From: Camarhynchus parvulus
Taxonomy: Eukaryota; Chordata; Aves; Passeriformes; Thraupidae
Length of the DNA stretch: 64,000 nt
Direction: 5' to 3'
NCBI RefSeq assembly: GCF_901933205.1
Contig: NC_044590.1
Coordinates: forward strand, 6,711,501-6,775,500
Of the stretch, positions 1 to 13,400 are shown piece after piece (position 1 is the first letter of the stretch; each line of letters begins with the position of its first letter). A model generated the notes under the pieces. It ran no database searches, had not been told where the DNA came from, and saw nothing but the letters and a program-made list of their open reading frames with translations. The position numbers and the translations under genes are program-made.

Positions 1-2452
1 AAGTCAAAAGGAACACTTTCTGCTTGGTCTGTAGCTCTCACAGCAGTCAGGGATGTGGCTGTGGCCTGGTAAGAGGATTTTTATAGAAGCCAGGAGTTAA
101 GAGACATATTTTTCTTTCATCTTATTCAGATTCACAGGTATCAATTTATTTTAATCACTTGAAAAAGATCTTGTGATATAAGATTCCCTTTTAAGTGGTC
201 ATTACTGAATACAACAGAACATCAAGTCTGATGAGAATTTTCAGTGTATAAAATGACAGTGAAGCAAGTGGTAGGAAGATTGTGGAGATGTAAAAGCACA
301 GTCTAGGTTGGTGCTGGCTTTGTAGGTGTTTTTGACATTTTTCTTCAAAAACAATTTGAGGATGTTGAGTCATTTTAAGTCCTGTGTTATATTTAAAAAA
401 AAAAAAAGGAGGAGGGAGTAGGTAGGAGCACAGTGAAAAAGCCTGAATTTAACAAGACAACCAAACCCAGCAGTTTTCATCTGTCTTGGTTTAAAAAGAA
501 ATGCACTAATTTCAGGGATTATAAGTGATCAGTCTCTCTGACTGTAAAGAAGTGAAGTGTTTTTTAATCTTGGCTGCTATCACTGGATTATCTTCTCTTA
601 GAAAGCACTGCAGTACATAACTGCCTGAAGGAGCAGTATTCAGGTTTTGTTTTGATTTTTTTTTTTCCTGAAGGATAAAAGACTTAATGGAGGTGGACAG
701 ATGCAAAGAGGGTGTTAAACATGTTTAAAATTTGGATGAGCCATTTCTACAGGGGATATTAATCTACAAGTTAATGCACACATTAAAAGTTTTCACTTGC
801 TCTTCCACATAATTATTCCTGTTTTAGAAATTAGAGGATATCCCAAGGTTTTCATTTTACCACGTGTTCTTTTTAACTAATTCATTATCTGATCTTATGA
901 GGTATGAACTTGACATTCTGCTGGTGGAAAATGAAGCCCAGAATGTGTGTGTGTGTGGGTGTTGTATCACTATGGTGAATTTCTGAAGTTAACCAGTTCA
1001 AACTCATTTAAAATCAGAAGGGAAAATTTAAATACCTTGCCATTTGGGTAGCACAGTTGCCAGATAACCTGCAGCTGAAGGGCTCTGAGAGTTTGATGTT
1101 CATGATGTGTGATCAAGATTGACGTTGTTCATATGCTGCTCAGAAACCTGGAACACGCAGATTTTGCAGAAAAAAATGTGTGAGTTACTCATGGGTAACA
1201 CCGCGGCTGTCTGGGGAACTCTTGGTTACTGAACCTGCCTGGGTTGTTGCTGGGGATGCCTTTCAGAAAAGACATCGCGAGAGTTTTCCTGGTCTTGCCA
1301 TGTTTTCCTGGTTTCTCTCCAAAAGCAGGTGATTGTTGTGTGATTTCCACTCCAGCAGAGCTGCTCTGCAGAGCTCCTTGGTTTAATAACATGTCTTATT
1401 TCATTTATGAGCCTGAACTTTGGTAGCATTGTTCCACATGGTTACATCACACAGCCAGAAGTCTCAAAGGCTTCAGTCATATGTTTTGAGATGGTTTTGC
1501 CAAGTATAATCAAGAGAATGAGAATTTTAATTTTCATCAAAAAATGAGATGTTTAGTTTGCATCCTTGTTTTCTCATTAAAAAAAAAAAAGAAAAATTTT
1601 CAGATCATTGTAGGGGGAGGACTCCCTTAAAGAGTGACTTCCACATTTTAGAATAGCACATTTGAAGGCTTTTTTATATGTCTAAGTTTGGCTTTTCCTG
1701 TTTACCCTGTGGCATCTGAAACTGTTTATAGAAGCAATTCCTATGAAGCTTCCAGCCCAAGTGATTATGTGGCGCACAGAGCCCTTTTCTTTTGGGCAAA
1801 CCAGCTAATAGGTTATTTTTAGTTAGTGGTTCATCGGAGCCAATAATTTATCCTTGCACTGAATGTTAAGAAATACATTTTACACAGTGGTCAACTTTCC
1901 CAGGAAGAAGTTAAAGGTATTCAGTTTGGTGTGGAATTTTTGTACATGGTAAAAGAAGATTTAGGGGAGAATGGATGCAATTTGAAATGAGCTATAATAA
2001 CTTTGCCTTTCTCTTTTCCACAATAGTTTACTGTCCAGCTGTTACAAGAATTCTGTAATCACGCAAATATTGCTAAACCCTTGCTTCGTTTTCTGTGTGC
2101 AGAGCTGACTGAAGGAAAGTGGTTTTGATTTCTGATTTAGAAGTTAAAATACTTTTGCTTAAAATTCATTTTAGTACAAGTTTAGGAGGGAAGAAGGTTT
2201 CTCACAATACAAGTCAGAATGGACATAAATATGTGTTCTTGTGTACAAAGTGTGGGTCATTGATGTGGGTTTCTCTCTTCTTGTGTTACTTGCAGTTGTT
2301 GAAACCAAATAAATACTGATTATTGTTTGAAAACTCACCTTTGTTGTGTTGTACATCTTTGTGTGTTTGTATACCTTGGATGATAGTCTATTGCTTCTCT
2401 GTGCTTTACTTCATTGCTTGTTCATTAGCCTTAGTTTTTGCTTTAAGTGCAG
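1..2452. other. AT-rich non-coding stretch, probably intronic
   Basis: No convincing long coding region is seen. Short open stretches lack splice context. One weak exon-like stretch at 2027-2118 follows a good polypyrimidine tract and AG. It reads through as a protein-like segment rich in Leu, Ala and Glu, but the only available donor (GTGGTT) is poor and the phase does not join to the next candidate exon. A possible exon end with a good GTAAGA donor lies at position 68. Both are recorded as hints that a + strand gene extends left of the window. Confidence 0.4.
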
Positions 2453-2512
2453 AGGTTTTTTGGGAACCTGTGAAACTCTGGGAAGGTGCTAATAAAGAAT
2501 TCATCAAGCCAG
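2453..2512 (+). CDS. Candidate upstream exon of the unnamed zinc-finger gene
   Basis: A 60-base stretch is flanked by an acceptor (TTTAAGTGCAG) and a moderate donor (CAG followed by GTCCC). Read with one base carried in, it encodes a Trp/Glu/Lys-containing segment ending ...NKEFIKP and leaves phase 1. That is the phase required by both candidate exons that follow at 3937 and 4041. Phase agreement and a protein-like translation are the only evidence, and no known family is recognised, so this is a weak call. Confidence 0.25.
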
Positions 2513-3936
2513 GTCCCACTGTTTTATCTTTACTGTGTGCTAAAATACCATTAGTTCAAAGAATTGTAACCCAGAGATGCCTTTGGGGCAGTTTGAATCA
2601 GTTTGGGATGTTCAGGGGTAAAGAAAAAAAAAGAACCTGTGTGTGTCTAGGCAGGAATTCTGCTATGGACCTGTAGAGCTGGATTCCTGGTAGCAGTTTC
2701 TAACAGGAAATACTGACAAATTCCTTTTTTCCCCTGAATTTTTTCCTATCTTGCATTTCTGGCATTTTGTTGTCCTACATTAAAATGACAACAGCAGGAG
2801 ATGAACAGCACCTGAAGGAAACCTTGGAGCATTGTTATCCCAGCTGAGCAGCATTAACTCAGCTGGGAAAGATATTGATCTGCCATCAAAGCAAAGGAAA
2901 GCAAATCAAACATCCAGCTTGTGGCACAAGAGCAGAATTTCCTTTGATAGCTGATAAAAAAGTAAGGTTTGGGATTGTTCACATTTTGAAACTTGGTGTG
3001 GTTTCTCTTGAGTGCTTTGTTGTCACCCAGATCACAGCGCATTGTATTTGGACACAGTGTAAACTGTGACTTGTTTTTTGTAGCTGCATTAAAAAGTGGG
3101 GGTTTTATATCCCTGAAGGTTTCCATCAGACTCTTTTTTGCTGGAAATGAAAAAGCCTTTAGGGCATAGAGTGCTTTAAATATGAATTTGTTTATTTTAT
3201 GCCATATTTGCTTCTGGTTTTGCCGCCTTGCATTTCAAAAAGAACAAACTGCTCAGTATGTCATTCCAATATTCAGTCAAGGCATGTGCTAAAGTTTGTA
3301 CAATAATTTATAATGTACAGTGATATTGATGACACAGTCTTTATTTGTATTTAGCATTGCCACTGATCCTCAGGGCAGTTTCTGGAATATTGTTTTCCAT
3401 TTGGCTGTTGCTACAGTGTAGGCGAGGGTTGGACACAGCATGTTTTCCTTTTGAATTATGGGAGATTTTTAGACTGTAATGACTGTCAGGTATAATTGAA
3501 CAGTTTTGTACAAATATTTGAACCTCCATCCTTGCTAAATAGAGAGTGACAGGAATCCTTTTTTCCATCTTTTGTAAAGCACTTTGAGATCAAGTACTGA
3601 TAGTCTGATATTAAATAAACCACCACGGACAGATCTTGAGATCTGAACCTGTGACATAAACCTTCAAGAAAGTTAGCGGAATGAAGTGTGAAGTTTCCTT
3701 AAAGGTGGAAGTGTATGTGTTCAGAATGATGCTTCTCCAAGAGAAATGTGGACATTTGTGCTGCACTGTGCTTCTTTCTCCCGACGGACTCTGTAGTGAC
3801 CGAGCCCTGCGATGTCACTCCAGTACACACAGACATTTGGGTGGGGAGGCTGGTTTAAAAAAAAACAACCAACCCATCAACCAGAAAGACCAAAAGCCTG
3901 GCATCCCTGTCCTGCTGCATTCCCTCCCACTGACAG

Positions 3937-4013
3937 AAGATGAGCTGCGAGTGCTGGGGCGCTGCCTTTGCGAGGCCGTTTTTAAAGCCACCAGCTGGTG
4001 CTCCTTCACGTGG
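3937..4013 (+). CDS. Candidate alternative exon of the unnamed zinc-finger gene
   Basis: This stretch has an excellent acceptor (long pyrimidine tract ending CACTGACAG) and a donor GTGAGA. Taking one base from the previous exon, it encodes an acidic/Leu-rich start (EDELRVLGRCLCEAVF) and ends in phase 0 at Trp. It would join in frame to the exon at 5352. It cannot be spliced to the exon starting at 4041, because the gap between them is only 27 bases, too short for a vertebrate intron. The two may be alternatives, or one of them may not be an exon. Confidence 0.35.
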
Positions 4014-4040
4014 GTGAGATTCGTTTCCTGTGTTCCCCAG

Positions 4041-6025
4041 GGCCTGGCACCAGCTCGAATCCTTCAAGGGGTGAAAGTGATGGCAAAGTGGAAGCACCAT
4101 CTCCCCCGCTGCCTTCAGCACACCTTGCCACTCAGAGCCCCCCCAGGATCTGCTCTTCTGGTGAAATGTCACCAGAAACTGGGATAAAAGGAGAGGTGCC
4201 TTCCTCAACCCAGGTAAGATTGAGGGAGGGAAAGGGGAAAATACAAAGAATTTGAAATGCAAAGGTGTCTGTTTGATCAAATCTTCCCCAGTTAGGAGTA
4301 TTTTGAAAGATCTAATACCTTATACTTTAATCTGTAAGCTTTAAAAAAAAATACAGGTTGTTTTAAAACTAGAAGTCTGTTGAGGGTCAGGACTGATGCT
4401 GTCCCAATTTTAGTCTTTCTGTCTTACCTCAACAGAACTTCTGTTCAAAAACCTCCAGGTTTTTTTAATATGAATGCCCTTTTTATTGTGAATCCCTTCA
4501 TTTGCACAACATTGCACACTAGCATGTAATAGTGGCATGAGACCTCAGCTACCCATTGCTCACTTCTGGTGTTGGGCATTTGAGTTTCTTGTAACTGTCT
4601 AAATTCAGACAGAAGTGGGCTGGCTGTCTCTATTATAGAAGTCAGAAGTTTGACCTAAAATCCATAGCTTTCTGCAGCATTTCTTGTTCTTAATATTTTT
4701 GAATTATACTCTATTAAACAAACGGGTGGAAAACAGATTTTGCTTTGCCATCCCCGTAGAGCAAAGTGAGCTGGTCTGCACAGACCTGCCGGGGCTGCAG
4801 CACGCCTCTGCCTCATACAGGGCTGCCATCTGCCACATGCTGGCATATCGCAAAGGATTTATAAAAAAAAAAAAGATAAAATCAGCTTTTATTTAGAATT
4901 TGGATCAGCAGTGCCAGAGGGCATTGCAGAAGGGGAGCTATGCAGAAGGTGTTTGTGTTCTGCAGGCTCCTCTGTGTGGAAAGGAAAAGTACCTGTGGAG
5001 GGCTAAGGGAGAATTTTCCAGTTCTGTTGTATCAGCTAAAAATATCCTGTCCAGCATTTCCCACTGCCCTGAGTGGGAGTTACGGATGTTTCGTGAGACT
5101 GGAAATTGAGTAGTTATCCAAGTCTTAAACAGAGATGTTGATTACTGTCTTCAAAACACCAAATGAGAAGGTGTTTTGAGGCAAGATAAAGGCTCAGTTC
5201 ACTGCTCTGGCAGTGAAAGCTTTGTAAAGGCACTTTGAGCTGTCAGGTCAAACGACTGAGCCTCCCCTAGAGAAGGGATGAAGGCAGCTCTGCCTACGGG
5301 ACAGCTTCTTGTCAATGCCTGCCCTAACTTCCCTGTGCTTTTCCTTTGCAGGCAGCCTTTGACAGATTGCTGGCACTTTGGCAGTTTGATAACTCTGACT
5401 CAGGTAAGCAGAGAGAAAAATACACCTTTAAACTTCCATTATTTTATACCAGAAGAGGCTGATCCGTGCGTGTGTACCCGTGGTCCTGTTTCAGATTCCA
5501 GTTTCCCAAGATCTGAAGACACAGACATCACTTCTGATGGGACCTTCCTGGACTCAGCCCTGGCCAAGAGGCTGACCTGTGGCTTCTGCAGGAGGGTGTT
5601 CCAGCGTGCTGAGGAGCTGCAGGAGCACATCCACGAGCACTCCTTCTCCATGCTGCTCCCGCTCGACTGCTCCCAGCCCGGCCTCACCGCTGGCCAGCTC
5701 GGCCGCTTCCAGTGCTCCAAGTGCCCCGCCAGCTTCACCCTGAAATCCAACATGGAGCGGCACGAGAAGACCATCCACTGCCACTGTAAGAAGATGCAGT
5801 GTCCTCACTGTGCCAAGCTGTTTCGGGACAAGACAGACTTAAAGCGGCACCTTCTGTCTGCACTCGAGCGAGCGCGCCTTGGTCTGTCTCTGCTGTGGGA
5901 AGGGCTTCGGCACCCAGAAGAGCCTCAGTAGCCACCTGAAAATGTGTTCCCTGGGCTCTGCCCACCTGTCTGGGCTGGAGCTTTTGGACAGTGTAGGGCC
6001 AAGCCAGGATCCTGAGGATGCATAG
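4041..6025 (+). pseudogene. Unnamed C2H2 zinc-finger gene, 3' part, frameshifted
   Basis: The three exons in consistent phase are 4041-4213, 5352-5403 and 5495-6025, with GTAAGA and GTAAGC donors and pyrimidine-rich acceptors. The first is Ser/Pro-rich. The second encodes AAFDRLLALWQFDNSDS, followed by an acidic linker. The last encodes four fingers: CGFC...HIHEH; CSKC...HEKTIH; CPHC...H; and CLCC...HLKMC, a C2HC type. The third finger is interrupted. The reading frame shifts between its first and second histidine (about 5848-5862) and would otherwise stop at 5931. In the shifted frame the fourth finger is perfect and reads on to TAG at 6023-6025, just before a polyadenylation signal. The product would be a nuclear DNA-binding protein. 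I do not recognise the family. The 5' end is not seen, and candidate upstream exons are listed separately. The frameshift may be real (pseudogene or truncated product) or an assembly error; conserved splice sites and fingers favour a recently working gene. Confidence 0.6.
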
Positions 6026-6102
6026 CTGCTGTTGTTGTTGTTGTATACAAGACGCTTCCTTGAGCTAGGAAAATCAAATTGTGCCGTGGTTCTCGTGCTA
6101 CA

Positions 6103-6108
6103 AATAAA
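6103..6108 (+). terminator. Polyadenylation signal AATAAA of the unnamed zinc-finger gene
   Basis: The canonical hexamer lies 78 bases after the TAG at 6023-6025. It supports a separate 3' end here, ahead of the ZBTB46 exons that start at 10462. Confidence 0.55.
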
Positions 6109-6109
6109 T

Positions 6110-9100
6110 GTTCCACAGGTGTAATTTCATAGAGTGACTCCCCAAAGGTGATCAGTTGGTGCTATGCTGGTTCCAGATGCTGTGTCACTGCAGCCTTGTG
6201 GCAATTTTTGTGCAAAGATAACTTTTTTGGGTCCATAAAACAGGCACTTCGGCTGTTTTATTGGAGTGCTCGTTCTGTGTTCTGACACTACCATGAACTG
6301 CCTTATCAGTTGATCTCAAAGTGCTTTATAAAAGAAATGGGAATGTTTTCCTACAATTCCTCTGGAAAATAACATCCCTCAGGTTGTTGAAAGTGCCAGC
6401 AATAGAATTAATAATAGAATTCAATTCTGAGTTCTGCTCTAGTGCTCTGTCCATTAGACTATTTGGGCATTCCAGGGATTTTCACTGTGAACTTAGGAGC
6501 TGTGGAAGCATGGGGTTGCTGTTTGTAAAGTGGTTTTCTATATCTTTCAAAGGAACAAAATATACTGCTTGTTCATATGTCCAGTAGGGTATGTTACTTG
6601 GGCTTGAAAGTTGTTGCAGTGCTTGCATCTTTTATTGATACTGTATTTCAGTACTTTCAGGGCTTTTTTTTGAATAACATGCTGGAGTTTGGCTGTGGTT
6701 TGCAGGGATTCTGTGCATTTTTGTGACTCTTTTGGTTTATACACTGTAATTAAGTTAGCCAGGCTGAGTGTGGTGGTGTTGAAACAGAGGAAGGAGGCTT
6801 CACATAAATTTAATTGTAAGTTGGGGTGTGCATACAGAATCAGTAATGGCTGCTCCTGGTGGGTAGAAATCTGTAATTCCTGTTTCGTTCTATGAAATTC
6901 ACTTATTTTTTTAAAAAATTAAATACTTCTGTGTCTATTGCTATATATTTACATAAAAAACCAGATTATGGTAACTGTGAAATGAAAGTAGCATAATTAA
7001 GAGCAGTGCTTCCCAGCTGCTCTGTGTGCAGCACAGCTTGTCAGCATGTGGGGTTTCTTTCCTCAGTGTGAGAGACAGCTGAGGAGAAAAAAACCCCAAC
7101 TTCCACAAATGTTCTCTGGAGTTCTTCAGAGAAGTTCTTTCTCATTATACTGTTACATCTCAGGAGGACAAAAAATGAGCAATACTTAGTTGTGCACAGT
7201 GTGGACTTGGTGAGGAGCTTCTTCCTCAACCCTTTCCTGTGGAAAGGTGAGTGAGAGCCCACCAGGACCTGCTGCCCCTGGGCTTGTGGAGGAGGAACAG
7301 GAGCTCTGCTCCACCTGTTCCTGCTGGGAGTTGGAGCTTCCCGGCCACGCCAGGGCTGGGAAGCTGGAGTTTCCGTGCTTGGCTTAGCTTTTACCCTTCA
7401 TTTGAGCATTCTGCACTCAGAACTGAGGATAAGTTCCCATGTAATCACTGTAGTGCTCTTTAATCATTTGGGTTTAGATGTTATGCTTTTTGCAAAGTCA
7501 GGTTCATTTTTTCCGCTCTCGTTCCCGTTGACATCTTTGGCATGGGAGATCTCGGCTGTCTGTGAGTGTGTGCAGCTTTTAGTGTCAGCTTCCCTTGTGA
7601 CAGATGTCAGAGTAATTGCCTCATGATTTATTTTGCTCTTAAATAATCAGCTAGTGAGAAAGGAGAAAGCTGAGCCAGAAAACAAAGTTGTAACCTGATG
7701 AATCTTATCTGGAAATTTGGGAGCAGCAGGGAAGGATTTGTCTGACTTGGGAAAGTAAGATGCCAGCAAAAGCAATTTCAGCAAGCTTTAAAAGGTTTCA
7801 TTACAAAATAATAGTAAATGAGTTTTCATGTTTGCTGATTTTTCTTGTATTTTAGAATTTAATTCAACGGGGAATTCTTTTTAATAGAGGTTTTAGTATT
7901 TTCCTTGGCCTGTGCATCAGAGTGCTTCCTGACTTCAACACTGGGAATTTCCAGTGCTTCCCTTCAGGATCAGGACTAGGTTTTTAAAATTGTTAGAACT
8001 GAAGGGTATAACAGGGCAGAGCTTTATTGGGTTTTTGTAGGACAGGTGCTAGAAGCAGGATTTTACTGTTAGGAAATGGCATAGGAAGCTGATGGGAGGT
8101 GTGAGTCTGACAGTTAAATTGCACCTTCCTATTTATAACCTTAACTATAAAGGGGATTAAGTGGACAAGAATTGTCCTGAAGTTTGTGAGTTCTTTCTAA
8201 TAACCCAAAGAATGGAGTATTTCAGTGATTATTTACTAGATGACAGTTTACAGAGGTAATCCAGAGCAGCTCCATCAGGCATCACTAGTGCATTTCCTTT
8301 ACTCTCAGGGATGTAGGGTCCTGTGTCCTTTAACAGCCTCATTGAAATAAGTTACTTGAGATGACAATACCAAAGATTTTTTCCCAAGCATTATTGTGTT
8401 GGATTTAAAAACACACATTTCCATAAATATTTTAGTGGCATTAAGGACACAGATTTTTACTGTGTCACTGTTTCTATTTCCTTCTCCATTCCTTGGTGCT
8501 GTGTCCAGGAGCTCTTTACCCATGGTGCTGCTGTTTATCACCTTGATGATCATGTTAAAGATGATTTCTTAGGACCTTAATGCTGCTACACTTAATGCTG
8601 CTATAAAATATTGTCATTTATACAAAGGATGATTCTCATACCAAAGCTGGTATTTGTGCATTAAATAGATGTACTGTGGGGCATATATTTTACAGGACTG
8701 TGAAAATGTTAACACTGCAATATGCAATTCTTTTTCTAACCATGCTGCTGTTTTTGAGGTGTTTCCTTCTGTAGATACCAAAACTAAATACGTGGCTATT
8801 TGGTGCAAAAATAGTTTTCAATAAAACTATAGCTGCAAAGAGTGCTCTGTGAGTATTTTTAAATACAGAAGCTGAAAATATTGGTTTTGAGTGATTTAAG
8901 CTGAATGCAGGCATGAGGGATCTTGGACAGAGTCAGGAGTAGGCTGTTGGGAATCCATGGATGTGTTGGAAGCAGGTGGCTGGGGAGGAGCCTGCTGGGG
9001 GTGCAGCTCATGCTCCCAGCCTTGGGTGTTGCCTTTTCAGCTTTGCAGCAGCTCAGCCCTGAAGGGAAGGGAGAGGTGAGCAGGAAAGGGGAGCAGGCAC

Positions 9101-10461
9101 TGAGGGAACAGCAGGATCAGCTACAACCCAGTGATGTAGGAGTAGGGGGTTTCTGGGTTTCTCTCCTTTTTCTTCATGCTCCCATGATCTGGTTGCTGTG
9201 AGGATGTCCAGTCAGTGTTTCCCAGTGGCTCTGTGTCTCTGCAGTGTGTGTGGTGTGGAGCAGGACTGGAGGAAGGAGGGTTTGTGTCCCCTCTCGACTC
9301 CCCGAGCTCAGTTTACAGCTTGCTCACCTTTGTCTACACTCCATAGTGACAGGGTTGTTTCAAGGGTGTGTGTGGCCTGTCAGCAAAACCAAATGGTTAC
9401 AAAATCTGACTGGAAATGAATTTATAATAAATAGCTTTGTATGGTAAAATTGCTGCCTGCTGTAGGAAAACGTGGGCTCCTTGCCTCTGAGTGTATGGAT
9501 GAGGGAGTGTCAAACCCTAGGAGAAAATTTTAAAAAAAAAAGTTTCCTGTAGTAAAAGACAAAGAATTTTCATATTCTAGTTGTTAAAAAATATAGGAAA
9601 GTCTGCTCCATAGACTGTTTCCTTTACCAGGAGCCATTTACAAATACATAAATTACAGTGATTAACCAGAACCTGCTTTCTTTTTTCCCCCCTCCTTGTT
9701 ATCTAAGTATATTGCTTTGAGAAATAGCAATAATTAGGAGAAAAGTGGGTGAAAATTAACACACTAACAGGAAGCAATAGAATGAAGGAGAAACAGGAGA
9801 AATCATCTCCTCCTGGTCAATCACTTCCAAACTTGTAGTGGGTGGGTGGTGCCCTAAGGGAGCAGCAGTACTCAGTTTTTTCACCTGCTATATTTTGTGT
9901 GTGGCACTGTCACTGTGTCACTGCAATGTAGAGAATGGTGGTTGGAACTGTCCTGTTTCCTCTGGGCCATCCCCTGCCTCTGCTTCTTCACCAAAGTGCT
10001 CCTGGGGTGTGTGATGATGTTCTGCCATCACCCCATAAATAACACTGGCACTGATTGGGTGCCACCTTTGTGGACTTCTGTTCCTGGCTCCCTGCTTCTT
10101 CCAGAAATAATACTGTTTGCATTTTAGATCTTGATATTTAGGATAACCCTTTATAATAAATTAGAACGCTAGCAGGTTGACAACCCTCTTCATTTTCCCT
10201 TTAGCAAGCAATGTGTGTAACAGGCTGTTGCTAAATGTTTGTGTGTCAACTTGTGCAAAAGCTGCTGTGGTGGAGGTACTCAATTTCTTAGCTTTAATAA
10301 TATATGGGCAATAATACAGTATAAGGATTAAAAATATGTAGATGGTTAAGGGGTACGAGTGTGATTTCATAGTGAACTAATTTAATAGTGAAATAGTCAA
10401 CGAGAAGATTGTTTCGAGACATTCTGAGATTAATCTTTGTGTTCTGCTTTCTCTCTTGCAG
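6110..10461. other. Intron-like sequence upstream of the ZBTB46 finger exon
   Basis: About 4.3 kb without any supported exon. No BTB-domain coding sequence, which in ZBTB46 is a single large exon, is present here or further left in the window. The sequence is AT-rich and contains no clear repeat or RNA gene. Confidence 0.5.
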
Positions 10462-13400
10462 TCAACGAGTTCACAGTCATCAGGAAGAAGTTCAAGTGCC
10501 CATACTGCAGCTTTTCTGCCATGCACCAGTGCATCCTGAAGAGACACATGAGGTCCCACACGGGGGAGAGGCCCTATCCCTGCGAGATCTGTGGGAAGAA
10601 GTTCACCCGCCGCGAGCACATGAAGCGCCACACCTTGGTAAGGGCAGCGCTGGCCATCAGCCCTTCTGTTCAGGGCAAAGAGAGCAGGAGCTCACCTCTT
10701 TTAATCTGGATTTTGTTTGCCACTCAGGGCTCATCTGAAGTCTTCTCCTGTATCTTTTCCCCCTGCCTTTCCAAGGCCTCATGGCTGGCTGCCTGTTCAT
10801 CCTCCTCTTGTTCTCCAAGCTCAGCTAGAGGCTTTCCAAGGTTTTGGGTGGATAATAGCAAAAAATTCTTCACTAAAAGGGTTGTTCAGCCCTGGCACAG
10901 GCTGCCCAGGACAACAGAGGAGTCACCATCCCTGGAAGGGTTTAACAAACATGTAAATGTGGCTTCTGGGGACATGATTTAGTGGTGGACTTGGCAGTGC
11001 TGGGGGAACAATTGGACTTGATCTTAGAAGCCTTTCCCAATCTTAACAATTCTATGACTTGGTGCAGAAAGCTTTAAAACACATTACTCAGCAAGAACTT
11101 GAGGCAAAGCTACTCTGTTCTGGCCATGCTTAGTTATCAAAAATGCTGTTACACCTTGTTAAAGAGGCTCCTCATCTCTGACTGTGAGGCTGGTGCTGGT
11201 GTCTGGCTCTTCACAGCTTCTTCAGAAACAGAATTTTAAGCTGAACTTTGATTATTTTTCTTTTCAGGGTAGAAATGATTGGCCATCCTAAAGAGGTTCT
11301 CAGAGCTTGCTGTAGAGGTGGTGTTGTGGCAGAGCAGGTGGTTTCTAGGCAGTAATTCCAGCAGCAGATCTGCCTCACCACTGACGGTGCCCCAGGGCCC
11401 ACGCTGGGATCCTGGAGCCCTGTGTGACAATTTTCCACAGTGCCCCATCATCTCCTTCCCTCCTTTGCTGCTCCCATGTCTGTTTGGATGAGTGCCCAGC
11501 CCTCTGCCTGGGCACTGCCTGCTCCCTGACATGTCCCTTCCTTCTTCCCTTGGGGTGCTGGAGTTTGGGAGCAGATCCCAGCGTGAGCTCAGTCCTGCTG
11601 CAAGCACACAGCAGTACTTGAGATCTGGTCCTGGTTTTGCAGCAACCAGCTGGTTGCCTCCAGCATTTTATTTCTGAGAACTTTCCCTTTTAAATTTTTT
11701 TTCATAAATTTAGGATGTTGCTGGCATATATCCCCTTCTCTTCCTTGAAATATTGGCATTTAATGAGTTAAGCTATCATCTTTCTAATGGCACCGTCCAG
11801 TACTGAGGGCCAAATCCTGTTTCTGCGTTTAATACTGATTTGGCTGTAAAGGCAGTGAGATTAATTTCTGTTCAGTTGCATCCAGGAATATGGCTCACTT
11901 TTGAATCTGCTGACTGAGCTGTCAGCACTGGAAAAGAGGGAGAGAGGTGATTTTAGTTTTTTAGAGTTTTTTAGCAGAAATGCAGCCTGCTCTAGTGGAA
12001 GATGTCCCTGTCCATGGCAGGGGGTCAGAACTAGATCAGCTTTCCAACCTTTCCAACTTAAACCATTCTGTAATAATTACAAATTGGTTTAGTACCTGAT
12101 TTATAATTTTTTTTATATGGCTCTTTTAGCCCTTATTCTGCACCCCTGACCACCCTCTGTTCTCCTATTCAGCTTTTGATGCCTGAAAATCATTCTTGTA
12201 CAAGTTAAAAGTGAGTGCTACCTATAGATCCTGCTGGATGACTCTGAGCAGCCCTGTCCAACTGCTTGAAAAAAAAGTAATAAAATGTAATGCCTTTGTT
12301 TGATGCAGTAGAAGAATGTCATGGGGACTGGCTCAGGGCAGGGGGACCTGCAGCCAGAGCATATCAGAGGCACTCACAGGCTTTGAACACGGCTGGGACT
12401 GGTGCAACACAGAGCCTGAGCCAGTGTCCTGCAGTAGTGAGGGCTGAGGGGCTGCAGTGGGTCAATTTGTCCTCTTCCCAAAGAGCTGTAGCTCAGCTGA
12501 GTGTTCCAGAGCACAGGGTTGTGGAGAGTCAGGTGCTGAGAGCTGGTGATCTCCTGCTGAGGTGGGAGCAGGGAGCAGGCATCCAGGCAGCTGCTTTAAA
12601 ATAAAAGGAAGGACTTTAATCAGCAAAAGCTTTCCCACAGGCTTTTGTGAGCATGAAAGGAAGAAACGAGTTAAAAAGGATTAGGGACTGGTGATATGTA
12701 CCTGAGGCTCTGGTGACTGCTGGGCTGCTCAGAACAACCCCAAACCACTGGCACTGGATCCTTGTGTGCTTCTACACCACTTCCTAAAGTCTCTCCTGAG
12801 GATCAGTGCATCGAGTGCCTGTGCTGTCCCCGTGTGGTGTTAATCTATAAAACAATAAAGAAAAAAAATATAAAAGAAAAATACATATTTATAATACATA
12901 CTGGGCAGCCCTGAAGCAGTCAGGCAGTTGGACTAAAAGATTGTCATAGGTCCTTTCTAACTAAACCTTTCTATATATAAATAAAATCAATATGTATTTT
13001 ACATGTAGATATGTATGTGTAAGTGAAAGTACCCGATGAGGCTCCTTGTGGTGGAGTTTGGGAATTCTCACTGCTCTGCTTTCCTTTGGCAGAGGAGCAG
13101 GTGGATGGTTTGAACAAGCTCCTTGCCTTCCATGCAGGGCAAAAGGGACAAATATGGCCAGGGACAGATTTCACCTTTACACAGGTGTTTTGTGCTTTTC
13201 AAAGTATGCAATTTTGCTTATTGAATAGCGCAGTTTGACTCTGGAAGTGAATTCTTTTATCCTGCAGAGCATTTTCCTTGCTTCCTTTACTGGCCATGTA
13301 TTCTGTGATAGCTTCATATGCCCAGGATTCTTGCAGCATGAGTTATGGAAGAAAAACATTTTTGTCAAACCAAAGTAGTCAGAAATAAGGTGAGAAGAGC

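Noticed and set aside
2323..2676. 117-codon open frame with hydrophobic stretches
   Set aside because: Only the short 2453-2512 segment has splice sites matching neighbours; the rest looks like AT-rich intron sequence.
4014..4040. A 27-base intron between 3937-4013 and 4041-4213
   Set aside because: Too short for the vertebrate spliceosome, and joining across it gives a frame that stops before the next donor.
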